A DNA stretch of 22,423 nucleotides from positions 1-22,423 of the forward strand of contig USJD01000044.1 of the NCBI GenBank assembly GCA_900554835.1, given 5' to 3'. The notes beneath the pieces are model-generated. The model saw only the letters and a list, made by a program, of their open reading frames with translations, was not told the origin of the DNA and did not search any database. Position numbers and translations under genes: made by a program. Shown piece by piece: positions 7,182-14,328 of the stretch (position 1 is its first letter; the number at the start of each line of letters is the position of its first letter). The stretch is from an uncultured Prevotella sp. (GTDB lineage: Bacteria; Bacteroidota; Bacteroidia; Bacteroidales; Bacteroidaceae).

Positions 7182-8879
7182 ATGGCAACAGTTGACGACA
7201 AGAAGATCATCTTCTCAATGGTGGGTGTATCCAAGATTATCCCACAAAACCAGAAACAGATTCTGAAGAACATCTACCTATCGTTCTTCTACGGAGCAAA
7301 AATCGGCATCATCGGTCTGAACGGTGCAGGTAAATCTACCTTGATGAAAATCATCGCTGGATTGGAACAGCCTACACAAGGCGAGGTGGTATGGAGCCCA
7401 GGTTACTCTGTGGGCTACTTGCCACAGGACCCTCCGCTCGACAAAAACAAGACCGTGAAGGAGAACGTGATGGAGGGTGTACAGAAGATTTATGATGCAC
7501 TCGCTGAGTACGAGGACATCAACAATAAGTTCGGTCTCGAGGAATACTATGGAGACCCAGATAAAATGGACAAGCTGATGCAGCGACAGGCTGAGGTGCA
7601 GGACATCATCGATGCTACTGATGCCTGGAACATCGACTCCAAGCTGGAGCGTGCAATGGATGCTCTCCACTGTCCTCCTGGCGATTGGCCGGTAACCAAC
7701 CTCTCTGGAGGTGAGCGCCGCCGTGTGGCTCTCTGCCGCCTGCTCTTGCAGAAACCGGATGTGCTCCTGCTCGATGAGCCTACCAACCACTTGGATGCTG
7801 AGAGTATCGACTGGTTGGAGCAGCACCTGCAGCAGTATGAGGGAACCGTGATTGCCGTAACCCACGACCGCTATTTCCTTGATGACGTGAGCGAGTGGAT
7901 TCTGGAGTTGGACCGTGGCGAGGGTATTCCATGGAAGGGCAACTACTCTTCATGGCTCGACCAGAAGACCAAGCGAATGATTCAGGAGGAGAAGACTGCC
8001 TCTAAGCGCCGCAAGACATTGGAGCGCGAGTTGGAATGGGTTCGCATGGCACCTAAGGCCCGTCAGGCTAAGGGTAAGGCCCGTCTGAACTCTTACGAGC
8101 AGATGCTCAACCAGGAGCAGAAGGAACGCGAGGAGAAACTGGAGATCTTCATCCCTAACGGTCCTCGCTTAGGCAACAAGGTGATCGAGGCTCAGCACGT
8201 ACAGAAGGCGTTCGGCGAGAAAGTTCTCTTCAACGACCTCAACTTCATGCTTCCTCCTAACGGCATCGTGGGTGTCATCGGTCCTAACGGAGCCGGTAAG
8301 ACTACCCTCTTCCGCCTCATCATGGGCTTGGATCAGGCTGATGGTGGTACATTCGAGGTGGGTGAGACCGTGAAGTTAGCTTATGTTGACCAGCAGCACA
8401 AGGACATAGATCCTCAGAAGACCGTTTACGAAGTGATTTCCCAGGGCAACGAGACCTTGCGTTTGGGTGGAAGAGATGTGAATGCACGTGCTTACATCAG
8501 CCGTTTCAACTTCTCGGGCACCGACCAGAGCAAGCTCTGCAGTGTTCTCTCGGGTGGTGAGCGCAACCGTCTGCAGTTGGCATTGGCATTGAAGCAGGAA
8601 GGCAACGTATTGCTCCTCGATGAGCCTACCAACGATATCGACGTGAACACGCTGCGTGCATTGGAGGAAGGTTTGGAGGCATTTGCCGGTTGTGCAGTGG
8701 TAATCAGCCACGACCGCTGGTTCCTCGACCGAATCTGTACCCACATCCTTGCCTTCGAGGGCAATGGTGAGGTATTCTTCTTCGAGGGCAGCTATTCAGA
8801 GTATGAAATCAACAAGGCGCGCCGTCTGGGTGATACAGAAATCAAGAAGGGTCGCTACCGCAAGTTGATGGAGGAATAA
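7182..8879 (+). CDS. ettA: energy-dependent translational throttle protein EttA (ABC-F)
   Basis: EttA is a soluble ABC-F ATPase that binds the ribosomal E site and gates the first elongation step according to ATP level. The 565-aa length fits the family. The first cassette has Walker A GLNGAGKS (45-52), signature LSGGE (174-178) and Walker B LLLDEPTNHLD. The interdomain linker with its basic, helical stretch (about 250-320, KTKRMIQEEKTASKRRKTLE) follows. The second cassette has Walker A GPNGAGKT (367-374), signature LSGGERNR and DEPTNDID. There are no membrane segments, which separates it from transporters. The last 14 codons are duplicated 5.3 kb downstream (14168-14212), a sign that DNA was inserted after this gene. 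A rho-independent terminator follows at 8943. Confidence 0.95.
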   Translation: MATVDDKKIIFSMVGVSKIIPQNQKQILKNIYLSFFYGAKIGIIGLNGAGKSTLMKIIAGLEQPTQGEVVWSPGYSVGYLPQDPPLDKNKTVKENVMEGVQKIYDALAEYEDINNKFGLEEYYGDPDKMDKLMQRQAEVQDIIDATDAWNIDSKLERAMDALHCPPGDWPVTNLSGGERRRVALCRLLLQKPDVLLLDEPTNHLDAESIDWLEQHLQQYEGTVIAVTHDRYFLDDVSEWILELDRGEGIPWKGNYSSWLDQKTKRMIQEEKTASKRRKTLERELEWVRMAPKARQAKGKARLNSYEQMLNQEQKEREEKLEIFIPNGPRLGNKVIEAQHVQKAFGEKVLFNDLNFMLPPNGIVGVIGPNGAGKTTLFRLIMGLDQADGGTFEVGETVKLAYVDQQHKDIDPQKTVYEVISQGNETLRLGGRDVNARAYISRFNFSGTDQSKLCSVLSGGERNRLQLALALKQEGNVLLLDEPTNDIDVNTLRALEEGLEAFAGCAVVISHDRWFLDRICTHILAFEGNGEVFFFEGSYSEYEINKARRLGDTEIKKGRYRKLMEE

Positions 8880-8942
8880 AGATTCTGAAAAAAAGAACTC
8901 GGAAACGAAAAGAATAATCGTTTCGGAAACAAAAAAAATAGA

Positions 8943-8982
8943 AAAGAGGGTGTGTCATAAGTACAAGACGCACCCTCTTTTT
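8943..8982 (+). terminator. rho-independent terminator after ettA
   Basis: AAAGAGGGTGTGTC (8943-8956) pairs with GACGCACCCTCTTT (8967-8980), 14 base pairs with one G-T wobble and a 10-base loop, followed by a T run. It ends the plus-strand run. On the minus strand the stem is followed by TTTTC, so it may also stop transcripts from the AAA ATPase gene. Nothing is seen in 8983-9042. Confidence 0.88.
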
Positions 8983-9042
8983 GGTTTCTATGCAGCCTTT
9001 TTCATAAAAACTATCGCTGGCAAATCCGATGAATAAAGCAGG

Positions 9043-10245
9043 CTAAATTTCTCCCATCAACCACTTTAACGCATTGATTCGCTTTATTCCGTCATAATCA
9101 GCTGTTGGGTCCTCATCGAGCGTCAGTATAAACTTAGGATATTGATCCTTGATTTGTTGCAACGAAGCTAACTCACGCTTTAAGGTATTCTCATCTCTCA
9201 CCGTTGCAGCCACTTGATAATAGGTGATGTCATTCTCATCGATAGCCACAAAATCCACCTCTAAGTTATCCGTCTTACCTATATATACTTTCTTTTGTCG
9301 CCGCAAGAGTTCGAGATAGACGATATTCTCCAAAATACGTCCAGCATCAAAGGAGCGAGAGCCAAGCAGCATACGTCGCAACCCGATATCAACAAGATAA
9401 TATTTTCCCAAAGTCTTGAGCAGTTGCTTGCCCTTGATATTATATCGTTTACACTCATACAGGAAGAAAGACTCGCAAAAGGTTGATAGGTATTTTTCCA
9501 CTGTCTTCTGGTCTATCTTTCGCCCATCTGCTGTCATCAAATCAGCAATACGTTTTGTAGAAAGGATATTACCAATATTATCTGCCGTAAAACGAATCAC
9601 GCTCTCCAGCATCATAACATCCGAAAGTTTGTTACGACTCATGATATCCTTAACCACAATCGTATTGTAAACAGCATTCAAGTAGTCGCTTATCTCACTA
9701 GCAGTATCCAATTCCAATGTATATGGAAAACTACTCTTGCTCACATATTCCATATATGTTTGCGAAAGGTCATCCGTACCTCCGATACCTTCCACATATT
9801 CCTTGAAAGATAAAGGAAGCATCGCTATCTCCACATATCTACCAGACAAGAGTGTTGCTATCTCGCTCGAAAGCATATAGGCATTTGAACCTGTCACATA
9901 AAGGTCAACCATTGATTTCAAATTGAGACTATTAATAATGTCAGGAAAATCCCTAACATGCTGTATCTCGTCAAAAAATATATAAGTCATCTTACCTTGA
10001 AGTATCAGGGGTTTGATATAAGCATATAGTTTTTGAGGATCTCGCAACTCATAATAGTCATAATCCTCAAAATTGAGATAGATGATTTGTTCTGGCATAA
10101 CACCATGAGACTTTAGCCAATCACGAAAAATCTCCATGATGGTTGACTTTCCACAACGGCGAATGCCTGTTATTACCTTGATCAGCTTTTTATCCTTGAA
10201 GGATATTAGCTTTTGCAGATATGTTTGTCGCTCTATTCTCTTCAT
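9043..10245 (-). CDS. AAA-family ATPase with DUF4143 C-terminal domain
   Basis: The 400-aa protein is a P-loop ATPase of the AAA_14/DUF4143 type, common in Bacteroidetes genomes in many divergent copies. Walker A is GIRRCGKST (27-35), Walker B YIFFDEIQ (D92/E93), and the sensor-like VTGSNA is at 117-122 followed by SGRYVEIAMLPLSF. The C-terminal DUF4143 region (about 200-360) carries EVDFVAI followed by YYQVA, resembling a PD-(D/E)XK nuclease core. The molecular function of this family is not settled; links to toxin-antitoxin-like or mobile-DNA functions have been proposed. It is not obviously related to cobamide uptake and sits on the block that appears to be inserted between ettA and cassette 2. 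It has its own promoter. Confidence 0.85.
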   Translation of the reverse strand: MKRIERQTYLQKLISFKDKKLIKVITGIRRCGKSTIMEIFRDWLKSHGVMPEQIIYLNFEDYDYYELRDPQKLYAYIKPLILQGKMTYIFFDEIQHVRDFPDIINSLNLKSMVDLYVTGSNAYMLSSEIATLLSGRYVEIAMLPLSFKEYVEGIGGTDDLSQTYMEYVSKSSFPYTLELDTASEISDYLNAVYNTIVVKDIMSRNKLSDVMMLESVIRFTADNIGNILSTKRIADLMTADGRKIDQKTVEKYLSTFCESFFLYECKRYNIKGKQLLKTLGKYYLVDIGLRRMLLGSRSFDAGRILENIVYLELLRRQKKVYIGKTDNLEVDFVAIDENDITYYQVAATVRDENTLKRELASLQQIKDQYPKFILTLDEDPTADYDGIKRINALKWLMGEI

Positions 10246-10271
10246 TTTTAACGGTTTTATGTATCACTCTG

Positions 10272-10279
10272 CAAATATA
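10272..10279 (-). promoter_or_regulatory. -7 promoter element of the AAA ATPase gene
   Basis: The minus strand reads TATATTTG, an exact TAnnTTTG match, 26 bases before the ATG at 10245. A TTG at 10304-10302 lies 22 bases upstream and may be the -33 element. The reiterated TTTTAGGA sites begin immediately upstream. Confidence 0.55.
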
Positions 10280-10285
10280 CATGTT

Positions 10286-10374
10286 TTTTAGGAATACACT
10301 TACAAAAAGAGTATGTTTTTAAGAAGTTTTAGGAATACACTCCTAAAACTATTTATTTCTACTTACTTTTAGGA
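10286..10374. repeat. reiterated TTTTAGGA half-sites upstream of the AAA ATPase gene
   Basis: TTTTAGGA occurs at 10286-10293, 10327-10334 and 10367-10374 on the plus strand, about 40 bases apart, and once inverted at 10341-10348. Two copies extend to the 15-mer TTTTAGGAATACACT (10286-10300 and 10327-10341). The second and the inverted copy form the palindrome TTTTAGGA-N6-TCCTAAAA. Placement over and behind the promoter suggests operator sites for a DNA-binding protein, possibly autoregulation. This role is inferred. Confidence 0.6.
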
Positions 10375-10410
10375 TAGCAAGCACCTAAACTTTATCTATT
10401 CTTAATAATC

Positions 10411-10475
10411 ATAACTAACTGAGCTTTCGCATATGGGGAAGTTAAGGGAAGTAAGAGGAAAGTTCAGTTAGTTAT
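10411..10475 (-). terminator. long inverted repeat after btuG1, probable terminator or REP-like element
   Basis: ATAACTAACTGAGCTTTC (10411-10428) pairs with GAAAGTTCAGTTAGTTAT (10458-10475), 18 base pairs with a single G-T wobble, around a 29-base purine-rich loop. It begins 24 bases past the btuG1 stop. There is no U run on the minus strand after the stem, so it is not a textbook rho-independent terminator. An mRNA-stabilising hairpin or a short dispersed palindromic element fits equally well. Apart from it, the reiterated sites and the promoter, the gap 10246-10498 shows nothing. Confidence 0.6.
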
Positions 10476-10498
10476 ATAATCATCTGTCTCGCGACATC

Positions 10499-11650
10499 TT
10501 ATTCTGCGTATGCAGTCTTGTAGGCAGAGTCAAAGAACATAGCGCAAGAACCTACGCCTGTCTCATACTCATGCAGCTTCTGACCAGCGCTGTCATACTC
10601 CACTACATAGCCATTACCATTGTAGTCGGCATAGCCACTATCGCCCATTTTATAAGAGAGCACGAAGATATGACCATTTAGAGGGTCAGCGAAGATGCCG
10701 CATGGGCTCACAGGCATCTTTGAGAGTGTCATCGCCTGTGGTTGTGTACTTCCTGCTGCAAGCACACTCACGCTAGGAGTGCCTCCATAAGGTGCATTAA
10801 GCACAAAGAAATAAGGACGAACCACCTGCGTACGTGTTGTAGCACCAGGGGTTACACATACAGCATAGTTGCCATCTGCCACCTTCTGTGACTTTCCATC
10901 AGCGAAATCCACTGCACGTAGGGCATTCTCTCCATAAGCATTATAAGAAGCATCATAATACTGGTTGTCGAGAACATACAAAACACCAGCAGCATAATAG
11001 ATACCGGTAGGATTGTTCACACCCTCGATATTCTTTGTCTCTACATTGTCGTTGGAAAGATTGATGCAAGAGATGTTGCCACCACCAGCACCATAGTTGC
11101 TGTTAGCTACATAGAGAGTACCATTACCGAAGACCAAGCCCTCAGGATAGTTACCCACCTGCCACTTCTTCTGAAGAGCAAAACTTGTAGTGTCCACAGC
11201 AGCTACATAGCCTCCGTATGTAGTGAAAAATACATAGCCACCATTTGCGATGATATGGCGAGGCTCAGCGCCCTCGGCATTGCCCAGCAACTCTGTGGTC
11301 TTGATTTGCTTGATGCTCTTCTTGGTTTTCTTGTCGATTACCTCGATGGTGTTGCTCTGATCTACGGCAAGATAAATCTTGTTGCCATATACAATGCCGT
11401 CATTGGCAGTATTACCAAGCGAGCGACCGTTAGCAGCCTTGAATACATTCTGTGTAGCTGTGCTTGAAGCATAGTCGACAGCTGTGAGAGAGCTCTCGAT
11501 ATTGCTATACATGTTACCTGAATTCACTACGTAAGCGCCCGTACTATACACCTGGAGATAAGTCTCAGGACCATCGTTGTCGTCGCTACATGATGTCATC
11601 ACTGCAGTACCCATCAAGAGCACCGCCAAACCTAATAAATACTTTTTCAT
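10499..11650 (-). CDS. btuG: BtuG-like surface cobamide-binding lipoprotein (cassette 1)
   Basis: BtuG proteins are surface-exposed seven-bladed propellers that bind cobamides with extreme affinity and cap the BtuB channel (known from Bacteroides). The 383-aa protein has a lipoprotein signal with lipobox VMTSC (Cys21) followed by SDDND, which matches the acidic surface-export signal of Bacteroidetes lipoproteins. A YncE/DUF5074-like propeller fills the rest. Its opening strand is AYVVNSGNMYSN, and repeated blade strands read IYGN/VYGNKIYLAVDQSNTIEVID, VFGNGTLYVANSN and HIFVLSYKMGDSG. It lies 40 bp downstream of btuB1, in the btuB-btuG order known from Bacteroides, and under the same riboswitch. 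Cobamide binding is inferred from family and context. Confidence 0.85.
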   Translation of the reverse strand: MKKYLLGLAVLLMGTAVMTSCSDDNDGPETYLQVYSTGAYVVNSGNMYSNIESSLTAVDYASSTATQNVFKAANGRSLGNTANDGIVYGNKIYLAVDQSNTIEVIDKKTKKSIKQIKTTELLGNAEGAEPRHIIANGGYVFFTTYGGYVAAVDTTSFALQKKWQVGNYPEGLVFGNGTLYVANSNYGAGGGNISCINLSNDNVETKNIEGVNNPTGIYYAAGVLYVLDNQYYDASYNAYGENALRAVDFADGKSQKVADGNYAVCVTPGATTRTQVVRPYFFVLNAPYGGTPSVSVLAAGSTQPQAMTLSKMPVSPCGIFADPLNGHIFVLSYKMGDSGYADYNGNGYVVEYDSAGQKLHEYETGVGSCAMFFDSAYKTAYAE

Positions 11651-11690
11651 TTTCTTTTTCTGTTTATATTTGAATCTAATTTGTTATTAT

Positions 11691-13796
11691 CTAGAAATTA
11701 TACCCGATGCTTAACATCCAGCTACGGCGAGGCATCGGATAATGCCCCACGAGTTCATACTGCTTTGCCAGCAGGTTTTTCACATCCATCCTGACCTTCA
11801 CGCCTCTCAGGGATTTCCCCAAAAGACTCAGATCATCCAGCTGGCGATAGAACGTCAGTCCCATGTCCCAGTAGCCATCCACTTCGGTGCCGTCATAGTG
11901 CTCGTTGTTGGCCCATCGCTTGCTCATTCCCTGTCCATGGAGCGAGACATTCACCCAGGGATTCTCCCACCCCAATGCCATACTGCCCGAATGCAGAGGG
12001 ATATAGGCTACTTGATTGCCATAATATTTGGACGAGCGGTCGGTATGATTCACCACGTGCTGGTAGCTATACGACCCTTGCAGTGAGAGTTGCTGCCTCG
12101 GAGCCATCTGCCAGGTGCCACGCAAGGAGGCATCCACGCCAACGACATCAACCCGTGCCAAGTTCACAGTACGCCAGACGAACATATTATAAGGAACACC
12201 CACTATCTTGTCGGTCACCCGATTGCAGTAGCCGTCCAGCGTTGCTTGAACATTCCATCCCTTATAACGTAGGGATTCGCCGTTTCCCCCATCTCCTGAA
12301 GAAACATTTTTCCACGTAAGCCCGATATTCAACTGTCTGGTTTTCTCAGGCTTCAGATCAGAACTTCCATAATGGAAGAAATAGTTCTCGTTGAAAGTAG
12401 GAACCCGGAAGATGTCCTTGTACGAAGCCCTGAGATAAAGCTCATCGCTGGCAGTACCATTCCCCAGGAGCCGATAGGAAAGCGAAAGCGATGGCGAAAG
12501 CCGGCGTGCATCCTTGGCAGCCTGTCCTGCTTTGGTAGGATTGGCGCTGCCTTGCTGAGTCTCTATCTTGCGCCCCACGCTGTTGAGGTAAACCGAAGCC
12601 AGCATTCTGGCAAGAGCTACCCATCTTCCCTTCGCATATCGGGCGGAGAGCGACTGCAGGATGCCATGTCGATGAGGTCGCAGGTCGGTGGCGAGGGTGC
12701 TGTTGAGCGAGTTCATCATCCAGTCGGCAGAGTAATCCACCGCCCAGCCATCATCCGGCATCCACATCAGTGCTGCCGAAGTATAATATTCCCTCTGCCA
12801 GTAGGTGGCATCATTGCGCCGATTTGCCACGAGCGTGTCCTGATAGGCAGAACTCGCCCAGTTCATCTTGGCTTGCACCTTCAGCATCCAACGGTCATCA
12901 AGACTTCTGGCTTGCCATCTCGCCTGAGCAAAGGCGTTGCGGTCGTGCAACTGCTCGGCAGTTACATCGGTATAATATCTCACGATGCCAGGCAACTGTC
13001 GGTCGTTGTCATAATAGTAGAGCTTTGCCCACAATTGGCTCCGGCTCATGCCATCGGCTCGCCTGCCCATCATCCAGTGCATATTCAGTTCGCCATGCCC
13101 CGAGTTCATCCTACTGTTGGTTCGCCGCTCATGGGTGGTGTACTTACCGTTGCGCAAGAGGAAGGGATAGTCGTTTTCGGCATAGGTGTACTCACCCATC
13201 GCCTGGAGGGTGAACCTATCTGACAACCTCTGCACATAGCGCAGATAAGGCGAGACATATCCGAAGGACCCCACCTGCAACAGAGTAGAGAGGTGAGGCT
13301 GCTTGTCGATGGGAATCTCGCTCATGGTCTCGATGGCAAGTAAAGCTGCCACCGAGGCTTGCCGAGCCGAAATGAAGATGTCGTCGTTGTCACCAATGGT
13401 GAGTCGCAATGTCTGCACTTGGTCGAGCGAATAACGGGATACATCAATTTCGCCGCCCTGACATTCGCTGAGCAGCACACCATCGTAACTCACTCCCGTA
13501 TGTCCCGCTCCGAATCCACGCACAGCTACCGTCTTCATTCCTCCTGCCCCACCATAGTCGCGCAGATTGATGCCTGGCATTCGGTGCAAGGCGTCGGCCA
13601 TATCCGTAACACCAAGCCTCAACATATCCCCTTTGTCCAAAAGCTGGAGAGGCGATGTGCTCGTAAGTATCCGGTGCTGCCGAGCATTTACTTTTACTTC
13701 ATGCAAGCATTCGGTACGAATGGAATCTTGCCCCATACTAACTTGCACATACAACAGTAGCAAGCCACCGAGACAAAACTTCCTCAATGTCTTCAT
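11691..13796 (-). CDS. btuB: TonB-dependent cobamide receptor BtuB (cassette 1)
   Basis: This is an outer-membrane TonB-dependent channel importing vitamin B12 or other cobamides. It has 701 aa. A Sec signal peptide ends near residue 22 (VSMGQ), followed by a possible TonB box in LHEVKVNA. The plug domain (about 40-155) carries RMPGINLRDYGGAGGMKTV and VSYDGVLL, and a 22-strand-type barrel ends in YPMPRRSWMLSIGYNF with a terminal Phe, as outer-membrane proteins need. The assignment to cobamides rests on the cobalamin riboswitch directly upstream and the BtuG gene directly downstream. It is a clear but diverged paralogue of btuB2 in this window; the plug motif and the YPMPxR end are shared. No Shine-Dalgarno precedes the ATG. 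Confidence 0.92.
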   Translation of the reverse strand: MKTLRKFCLGGLLLLYVQVSMGQDSIRTECLHEVKVNARQHRILTSTSPLQLLDKGDMLRLGVTDMADALHRMPGINLRDYGGAGGMKTVAVRGFGAGHTGVSYDGVLLSECQGGEIDVSRYSLDQVQTLRLTIGDNDDIFISARQASVAALLAIETMSEIPIDKQPHLSTLLQVGSFGYVSPYLRYVQRLSDRFTLQAMGEYTYAENDYPFLLRNGKYTTHERRTNSRMNSGHGELNMHWMMGRRADGMSRSQLWAKLYYYDNDRQLPGIVRYYTDVTAEQLHDRNAFAQARWQARSLDDRWMLKVQAKMNWASSAYQDTLVANRRNDATYWQREYYTSAALMWMPDDGWAVDYSADWMMNSLNSTLATDLRPHRHGILQSLSARYAKGRWVALARMLASVYLNSVGRKIETQQGSANPTKAGQAAKDARRLSPSLSLSYRLLGNGTASDELYLRASYKDIFRVPTFNENYFFHYGSSDLKPEKTRQLNIGLTWKNVSSGDGGNGESLRYKGWNVQATLDGYCNRVTDKIVGVPYNMFVWRTVNLARVDVVGVDASLRGTWQMAPRQQLSLQGSYSYQHVVNHTDRSSKYYGNQVAYIPLHSGSMALGWENPWVNVSLHGQGMSKRWANNEHYDGTEVDGYWDMGLTFYRQLDDLSLLGKSLRGVKVRMDVKNLLAKQYELVGHYPMPRRSWMLSIGYNF

Positions 13797-13827
13797 TCAT
13801 TCTATTTTTTTATATTATTATCAATAT

Positions 13828-13867
13828 CTCCATCACACACCCATCCCACGGGGGAGGATAGAATCAT
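13828..13867 (-). promoter_or_regulatory. riboswitch 1 expression platform, conserved 40-base block
   Basis: This 40-base block is 36/40 identical, without gaps, to 22080-22119 at the same place downstream of riboswitch 2. On the minus strand it holds CGTGGGAT in a hairpin loop candidate; its GTGG can pair with CCAC in the aptamer (GCCAC, near 14068). That matches the L5-L13 kissing loop by which cobalamin riboswitches couple ligand binding to the expression platform. Pairing is inferred, not tested. Confidence 0.65.
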
Positions 13868-13880
13868 AGCAGAAAACTAT

Positions 13881-14090
13881 GGCAACGGCAGGTCTTCTGA
13901 CTTGCAACCTTCTTCAGCACTCCTCATTCCTAAAGACTTCGTGAATGCAAAACTCATGACAAGCGGGCTGCCCGGGCTTCTCGCCCGATTCCCTTTTAAT
14001 CACAACCCACTCCTTTCCGAGTAATCATCTTTCCCAAGAAAAATATCATCCCTATAGCGGCATGATGTGGCAGTGAACCAATTGCGGGAG
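13881..14090 (-). promoter_or_regulatory. cobalamin riboswitch 1 (upstream of btuB1)
   Basis: Read on the minus strand, the classic cobalamin aptamer elements occur in order: GCAATTGG of P1, GCCAC of the L5 region, GGGAATCGGGCGAGAAGCCC of the central junction, and the B12 box AAGTCAGAAGACCTGCC (13903-13887), closed by GTTGC. It lies about 85 bases ahead of the btuB1 ATG and directly after a promoter element. Binding of adenosyl- or other cobalamin should switch off btuB1 and btuG1. A small 5-bp hairpin (13865-13869 with 13877-13881) follows the aptamer. Confidence 0.95.
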
Positions 14091-14098
14091 CAAATTTA
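14091..14098 (-). promoter_or_regulatory. promoter -7 element of B12 cassette 1
   Basis: The minus strand reads TAAATTTG, a TAnnTTTG match, immediately before the aptamer; a TTG at 14124-14122 lies 23 bases further upstream. The same element stands in the same position before riboswitch 2. Confidence 0.65.
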
Positions 14099-14167
14099 CG
14101 ACATTTTTTCGGAAAAGACATCAACTTCATCGCCATTTATTTGGTAATCTGCCATTTTATTTTTTGC

Positions 14168-14240
14168 ACAGAGATTAAGAAGGGTCGCTATCGCAAGTTG
14201 ATGGAAGAATAAAGATTCGGAAATGAAAAAGAAAAAATCG
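14168..14240 (+). pseudogene. remnant of the ettA 3' end
   Basis: Positions 14168-14212 encode TEIKKGRYRKLMEE and a TAA stop, identical in protein to the last 14 residues of ettA (DNA 8835-8879). Only four bases of 45 differ, all at silent third positions. Similarity continues past the stop: AAAGATTC is shared, and 14218-14240 resembles 8900-8920 with about 14 bases missing in between. There is no start codon or further ettA sequence upstream (14161-14167 does not match), so it cannot be expressed as a gene. It is best read as the displaced original or donor 3' end left by an insertion after ettA. Confidence 0.9.
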
Positions 14241-14259
14241 AAAATGATAAGAACCGAAA

Positions 14260-14291
14260 AAGCCCAGGGCAATTTGCTCTGGGCTTATTTT
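14260..14291. terminator. bidirectional terminator of cassette 2
   Basis: AAGCCCAGGGC (14260-14270) pairs with GCTCTGGGCTT (14276-14286) with one G-T wobble and a short AATTT loop. The stem is followed by a T-rich stretch on the plus strand and by TTTTTC on the minus strand, so it can work in both directions. It ends the cassette 2 operon 42 bases after the stop of the 1065-aa gene. Before the insertion it probably also ended ettA, whose remnant precedes it. Confidence 0.88.
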
Positions 14292-14328
14292 ATTTTTCAA
14301 ATATTCTACTGATAGATAGAAAGCGGAA

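Noticed and set aside
10286..10374. CRISPR array
   Set aside because: Repeats are only 8-15 bases, one is inverted and there are too few units; no cas genes nearby.
12372..13223. 283-codon plus-strand open frame inside btuB1
   Set aside because: Antisense shadow of the TonB receptor; no domain and no promoter or start signal of its own.
14168..14212. A small gene encoding TEIKKGRYRKLMEE
   Set aside because: No start codon and no upstream coding sequence; identity to the ettA C-terminus makes it a remnant.
8835..14240. Classical integrative element with integrase and att sites
   Set aside because: The flanking direct repeats look like att sites, but no integrase, recombinase, relaxase or transposase lies between them, so homologous recombination in ettA is the more economical explanation.
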